Origin: a virus
Virus record (IMG/VR): IMGVR_UViG_3300009168_000065
Span: 1-43,242 of that record
DNA: 43,242 bases
Reading direction: 5' to 3' (one strand)
The translations under genes and the position numbers were made by a program. The notes under the pieces were generated by a model. It was not told where the DNA came from. It made no database searches and saw only the letters and a list, made by a program, of their open reading frames with translations. Shown here piece after piece: positions 33,293 to 41,658 of this stretch. How positions within the stretch are numbered: position 1 is the stretch's first letter; each line of letters starts with the position of its first letter.

Positions 33293-34504
33293 TTAAGGAT
33301 TCCAACGCTTGAGATATTTCCTCTCTGGTGAGCCGTAAGGTGTATTAAGAACCTCAAGGTAGCAACCGATATTTTCATCAAGTTCTAAGAACCTGCTCGC
33401 GCCAATTTCTCTAAACCTTTCTGTATTACGGTAATATGCAGCTTTATTCTTAAGAATTGCTGCAAGTTTCTCTTCTAGCTCTTCACCTGTTTTAAACTTA
33501 AGCTCTGCTGGTGCTACTTTATACGTTTCCATATCTTGAACAAGACATGGTAGACCTAACACACACGCTTCAATAAATTTAATGTCTGACTTAGAGTTAT
33601 TAAAGCTATTATCCTGTAATGGAGCGATCATTATTTGAGCTCCAAGATTAGCAATAAATCCAGCATACCTATTGAGTGATTGCCATTGATGAAACTCGAT
33701 TTTACCACTTTCAACTAACGGTTGTAAGGGTGGTGGGAAAGATCCGACGAATACCCATTGATATTTGTCAATTGTACGTCTTACTACATCAATTACGTGT
33801 GAAAAGTCATCAATACCACCGTTTTTATTGTCTACGTCGTAGTGAGCGCCTGAACCTGTATAGAGGACTCTTGGTTTACGTTTATTTTTGTCGTAATTAT
33901 TCCAAATACGCTGTTTATTATAATGGTGACCCATCCAATGATATGGAACGAAGTTAGGTACAACAGTAATTTCTTGTTTACCAGTTCGCTTCTGGTATAA
34001 CTTACGCATATAATCACAGGTAACTGTGACTTCGTCGCACATATTAATAATTTCTATACAATTATTACGAATTTCTTCGTTATCGAAAGCAAATTTAAAT
34101 TTATTATAATCAGGAATATCTTCCCTAAATACAACATCATCAACTTCGTATACTAACTTAAATCCACTTTCTTGCTGGATAGATTTAAGATATTTAACGA
34201 ATTCTTTTTGATCATTTGATGCTTGTCGTTGTATCTTAACACACTTCACACCTTTATACCAGCGTGGGTCAAATATCATAGCGGTTTGAGATTGAGAACA
34301 ACCGTAACCTTCAGAGTTAATTAGTAATTCAGGCCATAATATACGCCAGAAACCACATCCTGAATAATCCGCTAAATAATTGACGTATCTTGGAAGTGAT
34401 AGTTCTTTAGGCTGTATATTTTGAACAGGTTGTATTACAACATTGCTTGCGAAAGGTTGAACAACAGCATTAACAAAAGGGCTGACGAATGGCTGAACGT
34501 GCAT
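33293..34504 (-). CDS. GT4-type glycosyltransferase (late)
   Basis: The 403-residue protein has the GT-B layout: an N-terminal domain with YSGCGFWRILWPELLI and LVYEVDDVVFREDIP, and a C-terminal nucleotide-sugar domain with VLYTGSGAHYDVDN, WVFVGSFPPPLQPLV and IKFIEACVLGLPCLVQDMET. The last segment carries the Glu and G-L-P motif of GT4 enzymes. The N-terminus is Val/Pro/Gln-rich (HVQPFVSPFVNAVVQPFASN). A TGTAAATA box sits seven bases before the ATG, so it is read late, unlike its replication neighbours. A late glycosyltransferase may act on virion or host surface glycans; the substrate is unknown. Confidence 0.8.
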   Translation of the reverse strand: MHVQPFVSPFVNAVVQPFASNVVIQPVQNIQPKELSLPRYVNYLADYSGCGFWRILWPELLINSEGYGCSQSQTAMIFDPRWYKGVKCVKIQRQASNDQKEFVKYLKSIQQESGFKLVYEVDDVVFREDIPDYNKFKFAFDNEEIRNNCIEIINMCDEVTVTCDYMRKLYQKRTGKQEITVVPNFVPYHWMGHHYNKQRIWNNYDKNKRKPRVLYTGSGAHYDVDNKNGGIDDFSHVIDVVRRTIDKYQWVFVGSFPPPLQPLVESGKIEFHQWQSLNRYAGFIANLGAQIMIAPLQDNSFNNSKSDIKFIEACVLGLPCLVQDMETYKVAPAELKFKTGEELEEKLAAILKNKAAYYRNTERFREIGASRFLELDENIGCYLEVLNTPYGSPERKYLKRWNP

Positions 34505-34511
34505 CTTGGAT

Positions 34512-34519
34512 TATTTACA
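34512..34519 (-). promoter_or_regulatory. Late promoter box (TGTAAATA) for the GT4 gene
   Basis: On the minus strand TGTAAATA ends seven bases before the ATG at 34504. Confidence 0.55.
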
Positions 34520-34588
34520 TTAATATTCTGAATACTCCACTCGTCTTGTAATACCATTTTCCTTTTCTTTTTCTAAATAGATCTATAT

Positions 34589-34596
34589 AATAAATA
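34589..34596 (+). promoter_or_regulatory. Late promoter box (AATAAATA) for gene 34602
   Basis: AATAAATA with five bases to ATG 34602. Confidence 0.6.
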
Positions 34597-34601
34597 ACTA
34601 T

Positions 34602-35363
34602 ATGAAAGAGTATATGCCTTTTTGTTACCGTCTTAAATGGTCAGCACAAAATATGAATTACTATGGTGTAAGGTATTCACGTAGTTATAAGTGCTTGTAC
34701 AAAACTGGTTGTCATTCTGATGATCTAATGACTGTATATTATACATCGTCAAAAATTGTTAAGCAGTTTATTAATATGTTTGGAATTCCTGATATTGTTC
34801 AGATACGGAAAACTTTTAAAAATGCTGAAGATGCAATTATGTGGGAATCAAAAGTATTACAAAGATTAAATGTTGTTAATAAATCTAATTGGTTGAACGC
34901 TAATGATACTAAAGCAGTTAGAAGGGGTAGTGGTTGGTGTCATAGTGATATTACAAAAGCAAAAATAAGTAGTGTAAATAAATTACAAAAACGCGTTTTA
35001 TCTGCAGATCATAAACATCGTATAAGTGTAGCTAATAAAGGTAAGGTTCTAAGTTTGTATACTAAAATAAAAATAAAAAAAGCTCAATTAGGTGTTAAAA
35101 AATCTATAAAAGCCACTATTAATAACGGACTTGCGCATCGTAAACCTATTTGTATATATTCAAAAGAACAAGATAAAATTTATGTGTGGGAGACGACAAA
35201 TAAATTTAAAGAAGAGACAGGATTTACCAATAATTACCTTAAACAAATGAAATACGGTGGTTTTACTATTAAGCGTAAGACGAAAAAAGTGCGTCATGGC
35301 TTTAATATCGGTGATACATTGTCAATAGTTAATATTCATCAAGATATTCAATCCGTCGTGTAA
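34602..35363 (+). CDS. Putative GIY-YIG-like homing endonuclease with NUMOD3-like repeats
   Basis: Residues 1-110 (FCYRLKWSAQNMNYYGVRYS, GCHSDDLMTVYYTSSKIVK, IPDIVQIRKTFKN, IMWESKVLQRL, NWLNAN) match the nuclease-like domain of the gene at 29206, so the two are paralogues. Basic segments follow (SDITKAKISSVNKLQ, KHRISVANKGKVLSLYTKIK) that look like NUMOD3-type DNA-binding modules, and then an ICIYSKEQDKIYVWETTNKF segment. It is 253 residues. Its 3' end overlaps the 3' end of gene 46 by 35 bases, as if inserted there. Confidence 0.68.
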   Translation: MKEYMPFCYRLKWSAQNMNYYGVRYSRSYKCLYKTGCHSDDLMTVYYTSSKIVKQFINMFGIPDIVQIRKTFKNAEDAIMWESKVLQRLNVVNKSNWLNANDTKAVRRGSGWCHSDITKAKISSVNKLQKRVLSADHKHRISVANKGKVLSLYTKIKIKKAQLGVKKSIKATINNGLAHRKPICIYSKEQDKIYVWETTNKFKEETGFTNNYLKQMKYGGFTIKRKTKKVRHGFNIGDTLSIVNIHQDIQSVV

Positions 35364-37140
35364 TTCCGTCGCATTTCTCAAGAAAAATAATGTCACCGGT
35401 TACAGCTTTTAATGATTCTGTTCTATGAGATATAACAATAGTACATTCATCAAGCGATTCAACACGCTCTTTCAATATTTCTGTAATGAGTTCAATACCC
35501 TTTTGATCGAAAGAAGAGTCAAATAGCTCGTCATATATTGCAATATTGTAGCTTACACCGCCTTGTAGGCGTCTAATATCTGAAAAAGCGAATAAACAAG
35601 CAAGATCAATAGATTTACGTTCAGCTCCGGAAAAGTTAAAGTAGGAACAGATTTTATTCTTATCGTTAACAATTTCTTCTTCAAAATATTCATTGAATAC
35701 ACATGTAGAATTAGAATCGAGCTTCTTAAGATAAAAATATAACTTATTATTAAGCAGTTCGAGCAACTTATTAACAATATATGACTTAACACCTTCCTCA
35801 GATACAATAAATTTAACAATATCGAGCTTACTTAGCTGCTTATTAATAGATAAAACAGTATTCTCTAACTCTTTTAGTCTTATTTCCGTAATACTAATTA
35901 GTTCATCAAACTCATTACTATCATTCGCAAGTGCATCAATATCATCTTTAAGTTCTTCCTGCCATTTATTGAGTTTATCAATACTAGTTTGAATGTTTAC
36001 CTTAGATTGTAGCTGTAAATTAGCATTATTAAGAGACTTTGTTGTCTGTTGTATCAAATCTTTAATCTTATCTTTAAGATTTTTTGCTTCTTGAGTCTTA
36101 GTTAAAGATAATTTAACCTCATCAGCCATTAACACCAGTTCACTCTTAAGAAGTTGACGTTCGCCTTCAATAGTCTCTTTATCATGATCAGCTATTGAAC
36201 GTAAACACACAGGACACTTGGATTCATCAGTACCAATCTTATTGTAATGATCTTTTTTATGATTTAAAACAGACTTCTTACTAGTACTTTCCTCGATAAG
36301 TTGTGATATCTTATCATCACACGTAATTAACTTACCCTCGAGATCTGAAATTTGCTTTTTATACTTGTCGATATTAGTCTCACACTCAATATTATCTATC
36401 TTTTTAGTAAGTTCAATTATCTCTTGACTGTTATTACTTTGTCTTGTAAGGTAGAGCTTACGTTTCTCTTCTTTTTTCTCTAAACTCTTTGTTTTTTGTT
36501 GATTGTAACCATTAAAAGTGGTAGTTACTTCTTCTAGTTTAGTGTTTTGTACATCGTATTCCTTTTTAATCTCATTATATTCAGATCTTAATACAGTAAT
36601 CATCTTACTGAACACTTCCATACCAAAAATATCTTCAATAAACCGACGCTTTTCGGCTTTATTTTTTGCCATAAACGGAATTGCATTATTAACTGTCATA
36701 ATAACACAATTCTGAAAGATTGCAGGTGATGCGCTCAATACTTCACAAATATATTTTGTAGTATTCGCTATACTATCACGTGTTTTATCAGTACCATCCT
36801 TGAATACTGTAAGTTTTGTTGGTGATAGTGTACGTATTACCTTGAATTTATTGTTACCACGCGGTGAATCTACTTCAAAATCAAGTTCTACATGCGTTTT
36901 ACCACCAGTAATATTGTTAACAATAAGATCTTTTTTAATTTCACGTAGTGTTTCACCGAATATAGCGAAATAAAGAGAATCAGCTACGGTAGACTTACCT
37001 ACAGCGTTACGTCTTTCGGGTTTATCTATATTTCTACCTGTAAGTACGTGTAATCCGCGTTTAAAATTAATAATTACAGGTTCTTCCCCCACGGAAAGGA
37101 AGTTCTGGATAGCTATTCTGGTAAAGTTAACTGTTTTCAT
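35329..37140 (-). CDS. 46: Recombination ATPase/nuclease subunit (gp46/SbcC/Rad50-like)
   Basis: The ATPase of the phage Mre11-Rad50-type complex that resects DNA ends. It has Walker A GRNIDKPERRNAVGKST (residues 35-51), long coiled coils, a zinc hook CPVC (Cys309, Cys312) in the middle, the signature FSGAERKSIDLACLFAF, and a Walker B-like YNIAIYDELFDSSFDQKGIE. The length of 603 is near T4 gp46 (560). ATG 37140 is preferred over an in-frame TTG at 37149; it overlaps the gp47 stop as TAATG, so the two subunits are co-translated. Confidence 0.9.
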   Translation of the reverse strand: MKTVNFTRIAIQNFLSVGEEPVIINFKRGLHVLTGRNIDKPERRNAVGKSTVADSLYFAIFGETLREIKKDLIVNNITGGKTHVELDFEVDSPRGNNKFKVIRTLSPTKLTVFKDGTDKTRDSIANTTKYICEVLSASPAIFQNCVIMTVNNAIPFMAKNKAEKRRFIEDIFGMEVFSKMITVLRSEYNEIKKEYDVQNTKLEEVTTTFNGYNQQKTKSLEKKEEKRKLYLTRQSNNSQEIIELTKKIDNIECETNIDKYKKQISDLEGKLITCDDKISQLIEESTSKKSVLNHKKDHYNKIGTDESKCPVCLRSIADHDKETIEGERQLLKSELVLMADEVKLSLTKTQEAKNLKDKIKDLIQQTTKSLNNANLQLQSKVNIQTSIDKLNKWQEELKDDIDALANDSNEFDELISITEIRLKELENTVLSINKQLSKLDIVKFIVSEEGVKSYIVNKLLELLNNKLYFYLKKLDSNSTCVFNEYFEEEIVNDKNKICSYFNFSGAERKSIDLACLFAFSDIRRLQGGVSYNIAIYDELFDSSFDQKGIELITEILKERVESLDECTIVISHRTESLKAVTGDIIFLEKCDGITRRIEYLDEY

Positions 37141-38201
37141 TATATACAATTCTTATACAACTCAAATGTGTAGTCTAACACTTCTTTTTTATTGTCTATC
37201 TCGAGTAGGTTTACAAATTCTTCAATAGCCTGTGATATATCGATACCGGATAGGTCTTTATCCTTATTATCATTACTAATTTTGTTATAGTTAATGTCAT
37301 AGTCAATAGCTAATGTTTGTGGTCGTAATTGATTAAGCTTTGTAGTTAAAATATTAAGATCTTCTTGTGCTATATTACGATCTATCTTTAATTTAACAAT
37401 ATTATTACTAAACAACTCCCGTAATTCTGTAGTTATTGTATTATATGTTATTAACTCACTAAGACTAATCTTAATATATAAGGGAGATATAGTATTTTCA
37501 GTAAAGTTATACTCAAGAGTATCAAGATCTAGTATATAATAACCTTTTTTATTATCAGCGTCACCGAAATCCATTTGGAAGGGGTTACCTACATACAGAA
37601 TAGTACCTGCTCCGAACTTTTTCTCATGTCTCATATGAAAATGACCTGAAATAATTAAGTTACTACGCTGTAAAAGGTCTTTTATACGCATACCCTCTTC
37701 ACATACCTTGTATGTATTCATTTTAAACGTCTCGATCTCAAAGTGACCGAATATAACATCACTTTTAGGTATATCGTTTATATCAGTATTCCATGGACAT
37801 AGAGTAATAGTACGATCAAAAGCAGTAAACGTTACAACACTATCGTAAATAGTAACATTATCACGCGTTTTAAAGATAGAGAGTGAGTTTACATCAGTTC
37901 TATGCTTATAAAACACGTCATGATTACCTGTTATAGCAATTAGGTTAAAGTCTTTAAAGATATCTAGTATATCTGCAGATACTTGTAGTGTATTTACAGA
38001 GATCTCACTGCGATTATGATGCCAATCACCGCAGAAAACTATATCCTTAATATTTTGACGTTTAAACTCACTTGCAAGCCAATTAGCCCATGTAATTGCT
38101 ATCTCATGCCATTGTGTGCTATTGGTATGTACGCCTAAATGTAGATCTGATACAATACCTATTCTTGGTTTATTAATCTTGATCATATTCTTCATCATCA
38201 T
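37140..38201 (-). CDS. 47: Recombination nuclease subunit (gp47/SbcD/Mre11-like)
   Basis: The metallophosphoesterase partner of gp46. Motifs are in the family order: GIVSDLHLG (residues 15-23), VFCGDWHHN (56-63), AITGNHDVF (89-97), then VIFGHFEIE, LIISGHFHMRH and YVGNPFQMDFGD. The start could be any of several clustered ATG codons at 38201-38186; the first is used. The gene overlaps the end of the gp55-like gene by 29 bases and couples to gp46 by TAATG. It is 353 residues, like T4 gp47 (339). Confidence 0.9.
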   Translation of the reverse strand: MMMKNMIKINKPRIGIVSDLHLGVHTNSTQWHEIAITWANWLASEFKRQNIKDIVFCGDWHHNRSEISVNTLQVSADILDIFKDFNLIAITGNHDVFYKHRTDVNSLSIFKTRDNVTIYDSVVTFTAFDRTITLCPWNTDINDIPKSDVIFGHFEIETFKMNTYKVCEEGMRIKDLLQRSNLIISGHFHMRHEKKFGAGTILYVGNPFQMDFGDADNKKGYYILDLDTLEYNFTENTISPLYIKISLSELITYNTITTELRELFSNNIVKLKIDRNIAQEDLNILTTKLNQLRPQTLAIDYDINYNKISNDNKDKDLSGIDISQAIEEFVNLLEIDNKKEVLDYTFELYKNCI

Positions 38202-38607
38202 CTGAAATAGGTTTTACATAAATATAAGCTCCCCCATTTTCGGGGTCGGTCATAATATCTTCGTATAACTTTTCACGATAATTCTTTTCAGCTTCGTGAT
38301 GTCTTTTCTCTTTTTTAATACGATTAATAAATGCATTGAATGCAATCGTTGTAAAGTATGAAAAAGGATTCGATTCAGTATCAAAACTATATTTTTTTCG
38401 TGATAAAGCTGAATACATCTTAATAAGAGCATCACCGATCATATCATCTTTATAAGTATAGTTAATAAAGTTACTATTATAGCTTAAACCATAAGCAATC
38501 TTTTTAACATTCTCAGCGAGATCATCAGTTAATACATCTGTATCATAAAACCTCTTTAAGGATTCCTTAAATTCTTTAGGACTTATATAATAATCAGCTT
38601 TGGACAT
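38173..38607 (-). CDS. 55: Late-transcription sigma factor (T4 gp55-like)
   Basis: The 144-residue protein resembles sigma70 region 2: DDMIGDALIKMYSALSRKKY, then FDTESNPFSYFTTIAFNAFI and NRIKKEKRHH, matching the gp55 pattern that recognises TATAAATA boxes. T4 gp55 is 185 residues. The C-terminus is acidic (SDDDEEYDQD) and does not show the hydrophobic clamp-binding end of T4 gp55. In T4 late transcription this factor works with gp33 and the gp45 clamp. A sigma70-like promoter lies just upstream and the gene is in the same block as gp46/47. Confidence 0.82.
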   Translation of the reverse strand: MSKADYYISPKEFKESLKRFYDTDVLTDDLAENVKKIAYGLSYNSNFINYTYKDDMIGDALIKMYSALSRKKYSFDTESNPFSYFTTIAFNAFINRIKKEKRHHEAEKNYREKLYEDIMTDPENGGAYIYVKPISDDDEEYDQD

Positions 38608-38613
38608 ACCCTT

Positions 38614-38641
38614 ATTGTATTTACCATATCGAAAATATCAA
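38614..38641 (-). promoter_or_regulatory. Sigma70-type promoter before gene 55
   Basis: On the minus strand TTGATA (38641-38636), 16 bases, TACAAT (38619-38614), six bases before the ATG at 38607. The -35 overlaps the end of uvsW. Confidence 0.55.
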
Positions 38642-40089
38642 CATATATCTACATTTTTTTCTGAATACGCTATTTTCTCTTTCTTATATATTTCTACTCG
38701 CTTTTCACAGTGTTTTTCACCGTAATGTAACATATCACACAAATCTATAATAATTAACCGTGTTTTATTAGAGTGTAACCGTAATCCACGACCTATAGAC
38801 TGTACAGTACGTATAAAAGACTTACCTCCTGCAGCAAATATGATGTTATGAAGGTTTTTAATGTTAACACCAGTAGAAAAAATAGCACTAATAGCGATAC
38901 ATATAACATTATCGTTACTTTCCATAATTTTTTTAATGTTTTCACGCTCTTCTACTGTTATTTCACCACGAATAAAGTATACTTGCTTAGTTTTACACGA
39001 TTTCTCTAAGATTTCATATAATATTTCACCGTGTTTGATGTGATTTACCAATATTAGTGTATTATTTGCTAACTTATGACATAATTTTGCAATTAGTTCA
39101 TTTCTTTTACTGTTTTCGTATATAAAATCTAATTCATCACGGTAAGCACTATCTGATATACGTGGAATACGTACATGTCCGTAGTTAATATTGAGAATTT
39201 TAACCTCAACATTTGTTAAGAAGTTCTCTTGCCGTAGCTCTGCACTTGTTTTTTCATACAATATAGGACCTAATTTACCAATTAGAAACCATTTGTCTTC
39301 ATTATTATCGGGTAGAGTACCAGTAAACCCATAACGATGTCTAGTTTTTATTTTTGTAATAACTTTACTGATTTCACTCGTTGATTTTATTTTATGACAC
39401 TCATCTATTACAAGCAAATCAATATATTTTACCCAATCTGATTCAGTAAAACGTGATAATAGTATACCTATATTACAAATAATAACATTAGCTGATAAAT
39501 CTGGCTTAGTTGTACCTGTCCACTTTGTAAGACTGTAAGTTACACCACAGTCGATGAACTCTTGATACGTTTGAGATACGAGAGACAAGTCGGGTACGAG
39601 CATAATGCACTTAAAAGTACTCTTATTATTACTATTACGATAATAATTCTCAATAAGTGCCGCAGTAGTAAGTGTTTTACCTGCTCCTGTACCTAGAATA
39701 CATGTACCCCAACCTAATTTTAAAGCTTTATTGAGTACATCTGCCTGATAATCTCTTAATTCTAAGTTAAAGTTAGTATAGGTCTCATTATTTGAACCTA
39801 TATGTAAGGCTTTTGTTAAATTATCAGAAATTACAACATCTAAAATAATTTGTTTTTCAATAAAATACCTTCTGATCTCCCAATAAAGACCGATATCACA
39901 AATACCTGTAGGTGTAATTACATATTTTCTCGTTGGAATCTTTACACCGCGAGCTTTAAACCGACGTTGCATAAAAGATGCATTTTTATTTTCAACACTA
40001 AAATGCTCTCTTAAGTTATCAAAGGTAAAACTATCGTCACTACGTATTAAGAGCTTATTTGTAGATTTGTTATAATCTAATTCGATCAT
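38638..40089 (-). CDS. uvsW: DNA/RNA helicase (UvsW-like, SF2)
   Basis: The 483-residue superfamily 2 helicase resembles T4 UvsW (503 residues), which unwinds branched recombination and R-loop structures. Motifs: LRDYQADVL (Q-type motif), GTGAGKT (residues 133-139, motif I), LLVIDECHKIKS (DECH, 229-232), YGFTGTLPD (motif III), VICIAISAIFSTGVNIKNLH (motif V) and VQSIGRGLRLH (motif VI). The N-terminal domain (to about residue 105) is the usual small UvsW substrate-binding part. It overlaps the UvsY-like gene stop by four bases. Confidence 0.9.
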   Translation of the reverse strand: MIELDYNKSTNKLLIRSDDSFTFDNLREHFSVENKNASFMQRRFKARGVKIPTRKYVITPTGICDIGLYWEIRRYFIEKQIILDVVISDNLTKALHIGSNNETYTNFNLELRDYQADVLNKALKLGWGTCILGTGAGKTLTTAALIENYYRNSNNKSTFKCIMLVPDLSLVSQTYQEFIDCGVTYSLTKWTGTTKPDLSANVIICNIGILLSRFTESDWVKYIDLLVIDECHKIKSTSEISKVITKIKTRHRYGFTGTLPDNNEDKWFLIGKLGPILYEKTSAELRQENFLTNVEVKILNINYGHVRIPRISDSAYRDELDFIYENSKRNELIAKLCHKLANNTLILVNHIKHGEILYEILEKSCKTKQVYFIRGEITVEERENIKKIMESNDNVICIAISAIFSTGVNIKNLHNIIFAAGGKSFIRTVQSIGRGLRLHSNKTRLIIIDLCDMLHYGEKHCEKRVEIYKKEKIAYSEKNVDIC

Positions 40090-40508
40090 AATTGCTCCAT
40101 TTTTTGAATTTCAATAATATTTTTAATATCAAACCCCATTCCACTCATAATTTTCTCTACTTTCTCCAAATATTCAATGACAAACTCGTAGTCTTTAATT
40201 TCATTAGCAATATTTTGCAAATCTTCTGTCGATTCCGCAGCTACTTCCGCTGATTGTTGTGTAATTCTTATAGGAGCGTCAGCAACAATACGTTTTACAA
40301 GTGATTCTTTTAAAGTTTTCTTACGTTTATTAAGTTTATGTAGTGTGATTTTAGCATCTATTAGACGAGCAGCCCAATAATGCTTACGAGCTGGCAGTTT
40401 TAACTGTATGTCTTTAATATTAAAGTCATTTATTACAAGATCTTTACCAATCTCATCTTTATATCGTTCTATCAATTCCACATAATCATTATAAATATAA
40501 ATAATCAT
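40086..40508 (-). CDS. uvsY: Putative recombination mediator (T4 UvsY-like)
   Basis: The 140-residue, largely helical protein lies directly upstream of uvsW as in T4, where UvsY (137 residues) loads UvsX onto gp32-coated DNA. Similar features are ARKHYWAARLIDAKITLHKL, the Lys-rich RKKTLKESLV, and the end YLEKVEKIMSGMGFDIKNII, recalling T4 AIKSRGFAIKHIQD. ATG 40508 is chosen; an in-frame TTG lies at 40529. The first codons contain, on the other strand, the tandem late promoter of gene 40507. The true start may therefore be farther inside, since the leading MIIYIYN looks promoter-determined. Confidence 0.6.
   Translation of the reverse strand: MIIYIYNDYVELIERYKDEIGKDLVINDFNIKDIQLKLPARKHYWAARLIDAKITLHKLNKRKKTLKESLVKRIVADAPIRITQQSAEVAAESTEDLQNIANEIKDYEFVIEYLEKVEKIMSGMGFDIKNIIEIQKMEQL
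40490..40503 (+). promoter_or_regulatory. Tandem overlapping late promoter boxes
   Basis: TATAAATATAAATA, two perfect boxes offset by six bases, three bases before the ATG at 40507. It is identical in sequence and spacing to the element at 12746-12759. Confidence 0.75.
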
Positions 40509-40728
40509 GAAATCAACTGTAACTTTCAAAGAATTTTTTAAAATGTATGTAGAAAATATGACAGCTGGTGGTGTCGTGGGTGGTAGTAGTGAGGGATTTA
40601 GTCCTGATAATCCAACAAGTTCAGACTTTTATGCTCCTGGTGATGCACGAATAGCAACACCTTCAAAGATCATTCAAAAGAGAAGTGGTGCTTTAAAAAT
40701 AAAATCAAAAAGAAAACGTAAAAAGTAA
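40507..40728 (+). CDS. Small basic virion-like protein
   Basis: The 73-residue product begins MKSTVTFKEFFKMYVENMTA, similar in form to the amphipathic, Phe-rich starts of phage head-internal proteins. A Gly/Ser-rich middle and a strongly basic tail (KIKSKRKRKK) follow, which could contact DNA. Its ATG overlaps the antisense ATG of uvsY (TCATGA). The stop overlaps the next start (TAATG). It is first in the late operon that continues to the end of the window. A head or packaging role is inferred. Confidence 0.6.
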   Translation: MKSTVTFKEFFKMYVENMTAGGVVGGSSEGFSPDNPTSSDFYAPGDARIATPSKIIQKRSGALKIKSKRKRKK

Positions 40729-41162
40729 TGGATTTGGGACACTGGACAACGACTCTTGTAGTAGAAAGTGACAATATACCTTACGGGTTTATATATAAAA
40801 TTACGTGTCTTAGTAATAATAAGCAGTATATTGGTAAAAAACAGTGTAAAACTATATTTAAACGTAAGCCTCTTAAGGGTAAGCGTAATAAAAGGCATGA
40901 AGAACGTGAGACAGACTGGAAGATCTATACATCTTCATCACGTGAACTTAATGAAGATATAATAACTTACGGTAAAGAAAACTTTAAGTTTGAAATTTTG
41001 CGTTGGTGTAGATCAAAATTTGACTTATCTTACTTTGAGGCTAAACTTCAATTTGAAGAGGAAGTATTGCTTAGAGATGATTATTACAACGGAATTATTA
41101 ACCTACGAATTGGAAAACCAAAAAACGGAGATGACTATAGAACACAAGATACCACGTTATAA
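40728..41162 (+). CDS. GIY-YIG endonuclease
   Basis: The 144-residue protein has the GIY-YIG signature as YGFIYKITCLSNNKQYIGKK (about residues 19-38), followed by basic residues, TSSSRELNEDIITYGKENFK and the catalytic-type Glu region SYFEAKLQFEEEVLLRDDYY. It could be a free-standing homing nuclease or a phage nuclease acting on host DNA. It is embedded in the late operon: its start overlaps the stop of the 73-residue gene and its end overlaps the next gene by 32 bases. It is separate in sequence from the endonucleases at 29206 and 34602. Confidence 0.78.
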   Translation: MDLGHWTTTLVVESDNIPYGFIYKITCLSNNKQYIGKKQCKTIFKRKPLKGKRNKRHEERETDWKIYTSSSRELNEDIITYGKENFKFEILRWCRSKFDLSYFEAKLQFEEEVLLRDDYYNGIINLRIGKPKNGDDYRTQDTTL

Positions 41163-41655
41163 TCTTAGATTATTAAATTTTGACTTTGTTCTTAAAGAGA
41201 CTTTCTATAGATTTAATAATGATATAGAACTATATGGTGTTACTAATAATTTTAAAAAGAAAGATACGCAGAAATTATTCATAAATGCACTAATAATCAC
41301 TATTTGCGAAAGAATGAAAAAGGATAAGACTGCACTGTATATTAATAAGGATACCCTATATTTAAATAGTGATGAGAGAGATATAATACTCAATTTATCT
41401 CTCAAAACTATTAAAAAACTACCTTTTCAGTTTATACTTAGCGATATACCAGTTGATTATTTTGTTAACAAGATACATAATAATGTTGTTGAGTCGGTAA
41501 TATTACTTGAAACACAATTACATTACACAATTAATTACGATACCCTCAAGTACTCTTTTAAGGGTTTAGTTAAATTTTTAAAGATATATGAATTAAGCTA
41601 TCTTTACGATGTATACTTCAAGCAGTTAACCAACAAATTACTGGTTGTTAAATAA
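41131..41655 (+). CDS. Hypothetical protein in late operon
   Basis: The 174-residue product starts at ATG 41131 (MTIEHKIPRYNLRLLNFDFV). The frame is open upstream, but those 47 codons overlap the GIY-YIG gene and are Cys/Leu-rich without sense. The protein is helical, with a Leu/Lys/Tyr-rich C-terminal part. It overlaps the nuclease gene by 32 bases and ends where the AATAAATA box of the next gene begins. No recognised family. Confidence 0.6.
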   Translation: MTIEHKIPRYNLRLLNFDFVLKETFYRFNNDIELYGVTNNFKKKDTQKLFINALIITICERMKKDKTALYINKDTLYLNSDERDIILNLSLKTIKKLPFQFILSDIPVDYFVNKIHNNVVESVILLETQLHYTINYDTLKYSFKGLVKFLKIYELSYLYDVYFKQLTNKLLVVK

Positions 41656-41658
41656 ATA
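41651..41658 (+). promoter_or_regulatory. Late promoter box (AATAAATA) overlapping a stop codon
   Basis: AATAAATA contains the TAA of the 41131 gene and lies five bases before ATG 41664. Confidence 0.6.

Noticed and set aside
38225-38250. CCCC/GGGG hairpin in the gp55-like gene
   Set aside because: The stem is only four bases and lies in coding sequence without a T-run.
40990-41130. 47-residue upstream extension of the 41131 gene
   Set aside because: It lies entirely inside the GIY-YIG gene in another frame and has no protein-like pattern.
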